Positions 1 to 5,664 of a stretch of 64,000 nucleotides of DNA are shown here, one piece after another. The stretch comes from Acinetobacter marinus. GTDB taxonomy: Bacteria; Pseudomonadota; Gammaproteobacteria; Pseudomonadales; Moraxellaceae. Positions within the stretch are counted from its first letter, which is position 1. Every line of letters starts with the position of its first letter. The stretch is taken from the NCBI RefSeq assembly GCF_900096915.1, contig NZ_FMYK01000001.1, positions 1 to 64,000 of the forward strand. Reading direction: 5' to 3'. Both the position numbers and the translations under genes were made by a program. The notes under the pieces are model-generated. The model had not been told where the DNA came from. It worked only from the letters and a program-made list of their open reading frames with translations, and searched no databases.

Positions 1-31
1 TAAATTCTGGAGTATATCGTTTACTGCTCAT
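1..31 (-). CDS. IS3-family transposase OrfA, N-terminal fragment (partial)
   Basis: Ten codons are visible, reading MSSKRYTPEF on the minus strand, preceded by a GAGG ribosome-binding site seven bases before the ATG. This opening is typical of the helix-turn-helix OrfA subunit of IS3-group transposases, which binds the IS ends. The rest of the gene is beyond the left edge, so the family call rests on the first residues and on the terminus-like sequence just upstream. Confidence 0.6.
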   Translation of the reverse strand, partial: MSSKRYTPEF

Positions 32-104
32 AAGCACCTCGTTAATTAGCCATTTTATCTAACTAAAAGGTGTCTACAAAATCGGTGGCTATTCAGTGTC
101 TACA
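1..104 (-). mobile_element. IS3-family-like insertion sequence, left end (cut by window edge)
   Basis: The start of a transposase OrfA-like gene reads leftward off the window. About 70 bases upstream of it the sequence ends in a TG...CA-type terminus: the minus strand begins TGTAGACACTGAATAGCC at 104. The 9-mer GTGTCTACA occurs twice, at 70-78 and 96-104, as is common in terminal transposase-binding regions. The placement of the terminus at 104 is inferred; the other end and the target duplication lie outside the window. Confidence 0.6.
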
Positions 105-312
105 TTATTGGAGACTATTAAGATTAAGTAAAATAATTACTAAGTGAAGGTCTCATTACCTTTAAGTTAAAGGGGCAAGTTCGTAATGTCATGGAAAATT
201 CTGTCACAAAATTTGGCACAAATTATAAAATCTATAAGATTCTATTAGAATTTAATTATTTGATAAATAATGAATTAAACCTAGATAGAATCTATTAAAA
301 AGTTATTTAGAG
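105..312. other. AT-rich gap between the IS end and the tRNA scrap
   Basis: I see no gene, convincing promoter or strong hairpin here. The stretch is very AT-rich and contains degenerate repeats of the word TCTATTA/TCTATAA around 230-300. It is probably residual island DNA inside the left-hand integration boundary. Confidence 0.5.
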
Positions 313-337
313 AGTTCGAATCTCACCGCTTCCGCCA
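313..337 (+). pseudogene. 3' fragment of a tRNA-Ser gene (candidate att scar)
   Basis: The bases contain a T-loop TTCGAAT, the 3' T-stem, an acceptor strand CGCTTCC, discriminator G and encoded CCA, which fits tRNA-Ser. No D-arm, anticodon arm or 5' acceptor strand GGAAGCG lies upstream, and the 5' T-stem has a mismatch (GAGAG against CTCAC). The gene is therefore only a 3' end. Integrases of islands and prophages commonly recombine at tRNA 3' ends and leave such copies. The intact tRNA and the other att copy would lie left of the window. Confidence 0.65.
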
Positions 338-345
338 AATTTTGA

Positions 346-378
346 AAAGCCTTTATATGATTTACAAAGGCTTTTTTT
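346..378 (+). terminator. Rho-independent terminator behind the tRNA scrap
   Basis: An AAAGCCTTT arm pairs with AAAGGCTTT across a short AT loop and is followed by a run of T. It is the natural terminator of a tRNA transcript and appears to have been kept together with the 3' tRNA fragment. Confidence 0.7.
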
Positions 379-481
379 ATTGCTTAAATTTTCAAATGAA
401 GTACAAATGAGATTTGAGAAAATCATGTCGTCGATAGTTTAGCATTCCAACCCTGAAAAGGATGGAGCGAGGTGACATCAA

Positions 482-571
482 ATGAAAATAGATTCTCTGA
501 GTAACTATATAACCATAGCAAATGACTATTATTACTTAGTCAACCAAATCGGTGAGGTAAAGAGAAAATGA
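482..571 (+). CDS. 29-residue ORF translationally coupled to a lipoprotein gene
   Basis: A short ORF begins with ATG six bases after a strong GAGGTGA ribosome-binding site and ends in a TGA that overlaps the ATG of the next gene in the classic ATGA arrangement. An in-frame TGA at 473-475 bounds it upstream. The peptide starts MKIDSLSNYITIANDYYYLV and ends in basic residues; it has no signal peptide or membrane segment. I do not recognise it. It could be a leader peptide that drives translation of the lipoprotein, a small partner protein, or the remnant of a larger gene. The case for translation is the RBS and the stop-start overlap; no homology is claimed. Confidence 0.45.
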   Translation: MKIDSLSNYITIANDYYYLVNQIGEVKRK

Positions 572-906
572 ATATAAAAAATCATTTTAAAATCATTGTT
601 ATTGTGATGTCAGTTTTAATGTCTTCAGGATGTTATCACCTGCAATGGAAATCTAATGTTAACCAAGATATTGGAAGAAACATCAATGATCCTGAACTAC
701 ATGTGGTGTTTGCTGGCAATTTAGAACAAGCTAAAAAACGTGGAGCACTTTACAAAGAAGCACAAGAGCCACCAAATACACGCTATTATTTTGATTGGAA
801 ATATCAGAATCGGTGTCAATATTCTTTACTTGTCGCTCCAGATGGTACGATTTTGTCTTGGGAGTTTGTGGACTATAAAAAGCGCAAAGAATGTTATGTT
901 TTTTGA
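568..906 (+). CDS. Small putative lipoprotein, unknown function
   Basis: The 112-residue product has a basic N-terminus, a hydrophobic segment at residues 9-18 and a lipobox-like SSGC with the cysteine at 22. Serine at position -3 is not ideal, so lipidation is likely but not certain. The remainder is polar and ends with a segment rich in Tyr, Trp and Lys. The start overlaps the stop of the upstream 29-codon ORF, so the two are probably co-translated. A terminator follows at 969. The location next to an IS end and a tRNA scar suggests accessory DNA. No family is recognised; an envelope-associated or immunity-type lipoprotein would fit but is not shown. Confidence 0.6.
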   Translation: MNIKNHFKIIVIVMSVLMSSGCYHLQWKSNVNQDIGRNINDPELHVVFAGNLEQAKKRGALYKEAQEPPNTRYYFDWKYQNRCQYSLLVAPDGTILSWEFVDYKKRKECYVF

Positions 907-968
907 AAGTTTTTGCCTCGTGATATATGGTTACCGCCTGACGTACAATCAGGTATCTTAAAATACCC

Positions 969-1006
969 AACCGCTTGCTAAGCTAACTCTTGCCAAGCGG
1001 TTTTTA
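969..1006 (+). terminator. Rho-independent terminator after the lipoprotein gene
   Basis: AACCGCTTG at 969-977 pairs perfectly with CAAGCGGTT at 994-1002, followed by a T-run. Confidence 0.75.
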
Positions 1007-1095
1007 TTTCTAAGTCCCCGTCTCCAAAGCCACTGCAAATCAAAAAGAACTCATTTGTCTGGTTCCATCGTTCCGAAACAGCGCTTGTCTGGTTC

Positions 1096-1320
1096 CACCG
1101 CTGTGCGGTGTCATGCCAAACAGGTTGATGCTCTGCTACACCACCAAAAGTAGCCAAACAACCTACTTCTTGATAACTTAGCCACTACAACGTAGATAAG
1201 AATTGCCTCGTGACACCGCTGTGCGGTGTCATGCCAAACAGGTTGACGGTCTGCTACGCCACCAAAAGTAGCAAAGCAACCTACTCGTGATAGCTTAGCT
1301 ACTAAAAAGTAGATAATAAT
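1096..1320. repeat. Two-copy imperfect tandem repeat, period 118 bp
   Basis: The first unit starts with CACCGCTGTGCGGTG at 1096 and the second with the same bases at 1214. Both continue through TCATGCCAAACAGGTTGA, a CTGCTAC...CACCAAAAGTAGC block, an ACCTACT block and a GTAGATAA block, with scattered substitutions and a few indels toward the 3' side. Each unit opens with a hairpin, CACCGC-TGT-GCGGTG. The minus-strand reading frame across the repeat gives low-complexity text and is not taken as a gene. Confidence 0.75.
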
Positions 1321-1439
1321 AAGGAATATATTTGTATAAATTGAGGAAAATGACTCATCACTAATTGTTATGTTTGCAGAGTATATTTTAATCATTTAAC
1401 GTATCATTTCTGACTAAAATCATTTCAAAACTGAATTAG

Positions 1440-1455
1440 ATTTCATATTTGAAAT
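1440..1455. promoter_or_regulatory. Palindrome upstream of the sigma-54 promoter (possible activator site)
   Basis: ATTTCA-TATT-TGAAAT is a perfect inverted repeat about 60 bases before the -24 element, a usual distance for an enhancer-type site bound by a sigma-54 activator. Only the symmetry and the position support it, and short AT-rich palindromes occur by chance. Confidence 0.3.
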
Positions 1456-1499
1456 TTAGTGTATTTCTATAAAGTATTGATATTTATATATAAAATAAT

Positions 1500-1515
1500 T
1501 GGCACTGAACTTGCT
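1500..1515 (+). promoter_or_regulatory. Sigma-54 (-24/-12) promoter of the kinase-ACAD-SDR operon
   Basis: The sequence TGGCAC-TGAAC-TTGCT matches the RpoN consensus TGGCAC-N5-TTGC(A/T), with GG at 1501-1502 and GC at 1513-1514 exactly 12 bases apart. Transcription would start near 1526, leaving a leader of about 18 bases before the first ATG. A sigma-54 activator is encoded at the end of the same gene run, which supports function. Confidence 0.85.
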
Positions 1516-1543
1516 CTAACCGATAAACCAAAGGGAGTAAGTG

Positions 1544-2530
1544 ATGAATACGGATCAAGTAGATTATGTACAAACACGTTTATGCAACGAACTGGGATTA
1601 GCTCGAGCAGATGATTTATATATAAAAAAAATGAGCGGCGGTGCAATTCAAGAAAATTGGTTGTTGGAAAACGCTGATCTTGCGCTGGTACTACGAAAAA
1701 ATGCTGAATCCAGTATGGATGTGAGCTCAAGCCGTGAACAAGAATTTTTGTTATTAGTTCGATTATATCAGGCAGGTATTTTGGTACCTGAACCACTTTA
1801 TTTTGAGAAAGCACCGAACCTGCTCAATAGTGATTTTTTTATGATGAAGAAAATCACTGGCAGTGCAGAAGGGCATAAGCTCGTCAAACAATTAGATCAT
1901 CAACAATCTCAAACACTGGTCACCACCATTGGCTCGCAATTGGCTCGTATTCATGCCGTGCAGCCCGATGAGCAGTTGCAACAATTATTCGGTCAGCCGA
2001 CGAGTGCAGACTATCTTGATTGCAAAATTGCGACCTTTAGAGCACAGCTAGATATATTACAACGCAGTCGTCCCGTGCTTGAGTATGCGATCCGCTGGTT
2101 GCAACAAAATCAACCTAAAGTCGATGATTTGGTGTTGATACATGGTGATTTTCGTACTGGAAATTTGATGGTGGATGGTGATGTGTTGACGGGGATTCTG
2201 GATTGGGAGTTTGCGCAATGGGGTGATCGTCGAGAGGATATTGGCTGGTTTACTGCCAAATGTTGGCGCTTTGGACAGGATCACAATATCGCTGGTGGCA
2301 TCGGCAGCTATAAGGATTTTATGCAGTCCTATGCCGAAGCGTCTAGCGTCTATATTCCCGAATTTGAGCTGAAATTTTGGCATGTTTTGGCGCATGTGCG
2401 CTGGGCAATTATTGCGATGCAACAGTCAAATCGTAATAACGAGATGCAATTGCCATCCTTAGAGCTGGCTTTAACGGAGTTTATGGTGCCACGTTTGGAA
2501 AAGCATATTTTAGATCTTTTAGGAGAGTAA
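1544..2530 (+). CDS. APH-like phosphotransferase, LvaA-type 4-hydroxyacyl-CoA kinase candidate
   Basis: The 328-residue product belongs to the aminoglycoside-phosphotransferase/ACAD10-11 kinase fold. The catalytic loop HGDFRTGN begins at H200 and the metal-binding ILDWE segment has its Asp near 220. The ATG at 1544 is chosen over the GTG at 1541 because it sits six bases from GGGAG. In Pseudomonas putida the homologous LvaA phosphorylates the 4-hydroxyl of 4-hydroxyvaleryl-CoA, and the next genes here (small protein, ACAD, SDR) follow the lvaBCD order. This is inference from family and synteny; aminoglycoside resistance is unlikely because of the catabolic neighbours. It is the first gene after the sigma-54 promoter. 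Confidence 0.8.
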   Translation: MNTDQVDYVQTRLCNELGLARADDLYIKKMSGGAIQENWLLENADLALVLRKNAESSMDVSSSREQEFLLLVRLYQAGILVPEPLYFEKAPNLLNSDFFMMKKITGSAEGHKLVKQLDHQQSQTLVTTIGSQLARIHAVQPDEQLQQLFGQPTSADYLDCKIATFRAQLDILQRSRPVLEYAIRWLQQNQPKVDDLVLIHGDFRTGNLMVDGDVLTGILDWEFAQWGDRREDIGWFTAKCWRFGQDHNIAGGIGSYKDFMQSYAEASSVYIPEFELKFWHVLAHVRWAIIAMQQSNRNNEMQLPSLELALTEFMVPRLEKHILDLLGE

Positions 2531-2532
2531 TC

Positions 2533-2877
2533 ATGCACGCAGAAAAAATTATTGAGCTGATCAATGCCTCACAAGCCAGCATAAAATCTGAATTATTACC
2601 GAATACATCCACACATCAATATCAACTTCAGATGTTGATCAAAAGTTTTGAAATTTTAAAACAGTATATTACGCATGGCAGCACTTTGGCGATGAGTGAA
2701 AAAAAAGCACTTGAGCGTTACTTCCAATTTCCGATTGACAATATAGATGATGCCCGAGCGCAGTTGTGTATGGATATTCGGGAGGGCTCGCCGATTGAAA
2801 ATATTCATGTTTTACTCAAATCGCTGAATGAAAATGAACTGAACATCACCGAATCAAAGCGAGCATCACATGGATAG
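2533..2877 (+). CDS. Small DUF6285-like protein, LvaB-like partner of the kinase
   Basis: This 114-residue, mostly helical, acidic protein has no signal peptide or membrane segment. It starts two bases after the kinase stop, with the RBS inside the kinase's last codons, and overlaps the next gene by eight bases. Its size and its position between the APH-like kinase and the ACAD match LvaB, a small protein needed for LvaA activity in Pseudomonas putida. I assign DUF6285 from context and general layout; the sequence alone gives no catalytic motif. Confidence 0.6.
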   Translation: MHAEKIIELINASQASIKSELLPNTSTHQYQLQMLIKSFEILKQYITHGSTLAMSEKKALERYFQFPIDNIDDARAQLCMDIREGSPIENIHVLLKSLNENELNITESKRASHG

Positions 2878-3574
2878 TTACTGGGTTCGCGTGTTTTTGG
2901 TTCGCCATGGTCATGTCAATTATTTTGATCAGGCACATCGTCCGATTAATCCTAAATTTGCGAGCTTATCTGATACGGGTGTTGAACAAGTCACGACTTT
3001 AGCCGAGTTGATCCAAGATATTCAGTTTGATGGGATTTTTTCATCGACTATGCCCCGATCTATTCAGACGGCAGAGATTTTGAACAGGCATGCGCAAACA
3101 ATCCAGTCATATGATGAGATTCGAGAGATTCGTGCGGGTCGATTGCGTGAAATTAGTCCGCAACATGCGCTACAGTTGATCAAATATGGCTACTGCTTTG
3201 AGTCACAAGGCATGCAAGATTTTTTACATGGCGAGCGCTGGGATGACTTTATGTCACGGGTGGTCACATGGTTTGAACGGTTATTGTTAAGTACCGATCG
3301 GCAACGCACCTTTCTCATTTCCTCACATGATGTGGTGAATCGTGTTTTGATTCATTGGGTTTATGATCAGTTGGGGCGTGACGTGTATGGGCAAGAGCAA
3401 GACTATGCGTGTTTAAACATTATCGATGTTGAAATCTATCAAGGGCGTATTCGGCATAAACGAATAAAACTACAAAATTATACGGCGTACAACCCAGTGA
3501 AATTGAACTTGTCGCAGAGTGCTATGGATGATGTTTATCAATCTTATGTGCAAATGCTTGACGTAAAAAATTGA
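2870..3574 (+). CDS. Histidine phosphatase family protein within the lva-like operon
   Basis: The 234-residue protein carries the phosphohistidine motif VRHGH at residues 11-15 and a second conserved His in SSHDVV, placing it in the phosphoglycerate-mutase-like histidine phosphatase superfamily. It overlaps the upstream gene by eight bases, so it is co-translated in the operon. LvaABCD of Pseudomonas putida has no such member. It could remove phosphate from a phosphorylated acyl intermediate or a misphosphorylated side product, but the substrate is not visible from the sequence. It is soluble, with no signal peptide. Confidence 0.8.
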   Translation: MDSYWVRVFLVRHGHVNYFDQAHRPINPKFASLSDTGVEQVTTLAELIQDIQFDGIFSSTMPRSIQTAEILNRHAQTIQSYDEIREIRAGRLREISPQHALQLIKYGYCFESQGMQDFLHGERWDDFMSRVVTWFERLLLSTDRQRTFLISSHDVVNRVLIHWVYDQLGRDVYGQEQDYACLNIIDVEIYQGRIRHKRIKLQNYTAYNPVKLNLSQSAMDDVYQSYVQMLDVKN

Positions 3575-3617
3575 AGTAAACATTTGAAGTAAACGTTGAG
3601 ATAAAAGGAGTTAGATC

Positions 3618-4781
3618 ATGATTACATTATCTACAGAGTTGTTGGAACTACAGGCGAAAGTCAAAGCATTCATCGCACAAGAGATCATCCCATTTGAACA
3701 AGATCCCAGACAGGATAGCCATGGTCCAAGTGATGCTTTACGTCAGGAGTTAATCGCTCGAGCACGTGATTGGCAACTGCTTACCCCACATGCCAGTCCT
3801 GAACTCGGTGGGCAAGGTTGGTCACATTTGCAAAAAGCAGTGGCTTTTGAGGAGGCGGGCTATTCTACACTCGGTGCAATTGCGATGAATATTCATGCGC
3901 CAGATGAGGGGAATATCCATTTGATGGAAGCAGTTGCCAGTGACGCTCAGCGAGCACGGTGGTTGCAGCCGATGGTTGCAGGCGAGATTCGCTCTTGTTT
4001 TGCCATGACTGAACCTGCGCCTGGTGCAGGATCGGATCCGTCAATGTTGCAAACCACCGCAGTGTCAGACGGTGATGATTATTTGATTAATGGACGTAAA
4101 TGGTTGATCACGGGTGCTGATGGCGCAAGTGTCGCCATTATCATGGCAAAGATGGAGGATGGTAGCGCATCGATGTTTTTAACTGACACCAATGTGGAGG
4201 GCTTTATCCTCGAGCGCAATATGAATGCGATGGATTCTTGTTTTGCTGGTGGGCATGGTGTACTGCTCTTTGAGAATTTGAGAGTGCCGAAAGACAATGT
4301 CTTGGGTGAAATTGGCAAAGGTTTTAAATATGCACAGATTCGTCTTGCTCCAGCGAGGTTAACGCACTGTATGCGTTGGTTAGGTCAGGCACGCCGAGCG
4401 CATGATATGGCAACACAATATGCGCAGCAGCGTCATTCTTTTGGTCAGCGTTTAGGCGATCATCAAGGCGTCGGTTTCATGCTTGCAGACAATGAAATGG
4501 ATCTGCTGAGTGTTCGGCTTTCCACCCATTATTGCGCTCAAGTCTTAGATCTCGGTCAACGGGGAAATTATGAGTCGAGCTTGACGAAAGTGATCAGTGC
4601 TGAAGGCATTTGGCGCATCATCGATCGGAGTGTACAAATCCTCGGCGGACAAGCGATGACGGATGAATCTATTGTCAATAAAATTTTTAAAGATGCTCGA
4701 GGTTTTCGTATCTACGATGGCGCCAATGAAGTGCATCGAATGAGCATTGCGCGCAAATTATTAGATCAAACACAGGCATAA
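3618..4781 (+). CDS. Acyl-CoA dehydrogenase family protein, LvaC/ACAD11-like
   Basis: The 387-residue length and the order of N-terminal helical, central beta and C-terminal helical domains are those of a full acyl-CoA dehydrogenase. The FAD-contacting segment CFAMTEPAPGAGSD is near residue 126 and a YDGANEVHRMSIARK motif closes the protein. An AAAAGGAG ribosome-binding site precedes the ATG. In the LVA pathway and in mammalian ACAD10/11 an ACAD of this branch works with an APH-like kinase to convert 4-phosphoacyl-CoA toward an enoyl-CoA. The kinase gene three positions upstream supports the same role here. It could also be an ordinary short/medium-chain acyl-CoA dehydrogenase. Confidence 0.85.
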   Translation: MITLSTELLELQAKVKAFIAQEIIPFEQDPRQDSHGPSDALRQELIARARDWQLLTPHASPELGGQGWSHLQKAVAFEEAGYSTLGAIAMNIHAPDEGNIHLMEAVASDAQRARWLQPMVAGEIRSCFAMTEPAPGAGSDPSMLQTTAVSDGDDYLINGRKWLITGADGASVAIIMAKMEDGSASMFLTDTNVEGFILERNMNAMDSCFAGGHGVLLFENLRVPKDNVLGEIGKGFKYAQIRLAPARLTHCMRWLGQARRAHDMATQYAQQRHSFGQRLGDHQGVGFMLADNEMDLLSVRLSTHYCAQVLDLGQRGNYESSLTKVISAEGIWRIIDRSVQILGGQAMTDESIVNKIFKDARGFRIYDGANEVHRMSIARKLLDQTQA

Positions 4782-4858
4782 AGTACAGGCATTAAGCACG
4801 TACATCGCAAGCACAGACCGATAAATCAAGCACAGTTTACATGATGGAGGATATGACA

Positions 4859-5626
4859 ATGAATCAATTTGATGTCAGTCAAAAAACAGTATTAATTACA
4901 GGTGCATCCAGTGGATTGGGGCATCATATTGCACAGTTATTTGTCCAAGAAGGTGCCAATCTGGTGATATGCGCTCGACGTGAAGATCGATTGCAAGCAC
5001 TGCAAACTCAGTTACAAGCCCAATTTCAGGTGGATATTCGTTATTTTGTCTTGGATGTCAATGATCGTGCTGCAGTGCAAGCGATGATTTCACATTTGGA
5101 AAGCGAAGGGGTGCATATTGATGTGTTGATTAACAATGCAGGGGTCAGTGATAGCAAGCGCTTTTTAGACTACAACGATGCAGACTGGGACAAGATTGTA
5201 AATACCAACTTAAAAGCGCCTTGGCAGTGTACACAGGAAGTGGTTCAGCATATGATTCGGTGTAACAATGCAGGGGCGATTATTAATATCACTTCTGTGT
5301 TGTCTGAATCGGTCAATTTAGGCGTCAGTCCATATTGCGCATCTAAGGCGGGGTTAAAGCATTTGACTCAAGTCATGGCGGTAGAATTGGCACGCTATGC
5401 AATCCGAGTCAATGCAATTGCACCAGGCTATATGGTGACTGAAATTAATACCGATTATTTAAATAGTGACGCAGGTCAGCAGCTCCTGAAACGAATTCCC
5501 CTGCGCAAGTTTGTTGAATTTTCCGACTTAAATGGTCCTTTATTATTGCTGGCATCAGCAGCAGGTCAAGGAATGACTGGTGTTGAAATTAAGGTCGATG
5601 GGGGGCATAGCTGTGCACCGATCTGA
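4859..5626 (+). CDS. SDR-family dehydrogenase, LvaD-like
   Basis: The 255-residue protein has the Rossmann motif TGASSGLG near residue 15, NNAG near 91 and the catalytic YCASKAG (Tyr-x-x-x-Lys), all typical of classical short-chain dehydrogenases. Of several ATG codons between 4841 and 4859, the one at 4859 is eight bases from GGAGG and gives a normal SDR N-terminus. It follows the ACAD gene, as LvaD follows LvaC in Pseudomonas putida, where LvaD oxidises 3-hydroxyacyl-CoA. NAD(P) preference is not decided here. Confidence 0.85.
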   Translation: MNQFDVSQKTVLITGASSGLGHHIAQLFVQEGANLVICARREDRLQALQTQLQAQFQVDIRYFVLDVNDRAAVQAMISHLESEGVHIDVLINNAGVSDSKRFLDYNDADWDKIVNTNLKAPWQCTQEVVQHMIRCNNAGAIINITSVLSESVNLGVSPYCASKAGLKHLTQVMAVELARYAIRVNAIAPGYMVTEINTDYLNSDAGQQLLKRIPLRKFVEFSDLNGPLLLLASAAGQGMTGVEIKVDGGHSCAPI

Positions 5627-5664
5627 TATGGTATATGAATGTCTAACCTGCATGGAGTGATGTG

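Larger units (their letters stand above)
907..1499. other. Gene-free region holding a terminator and a tandem repeat
   Basis: No believable gene lies between the lipoprotein and the sigma-54 operon. The stretch contains a terminator at 969-1006, a 13-base direct repeat TTGTCTGGTTCCA near 1056 and 1084, a two-copy tandem repeat at 1096-1320, and a perfect 6-base-arm palindrome at 1440-1455 that could be an activator site for the promoter at 1500. Confidence 0.6.

Noticed and set aside
1111..1395. 94-codon minus-strand ORF across the tandem repeat
   Set aside because: Its translation is mostly the repeat read twice, there is no RBS, and codon use is unlike the neighbours; the frame is a by-product of the repeat.
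1467..1814. 115-codon minus-strand ORF antisense to the kinase gene
   Set aside because: It covers the sigma-54 promoter and the start of a gene with clear motifs, and has no RBS or recognisable domain.
1544..2530. Aminoglycoside resistance gene
   Set aside because: The APH fold is real, but the operon context (ACAD, SDR, sigma-54 activator) and LvaA-like synteny point to metabolism, and no resistance-type mobile context surrounds it.
2870..3574. Phosphoglycerate mutase or alpha-ribazole phosphatase
   Set aside because: The superfamily motifs fit, but no glycolytic or cobalamin gene is nearby, and the protein overlaps the small LvaB-like gene in a catabolic operon.
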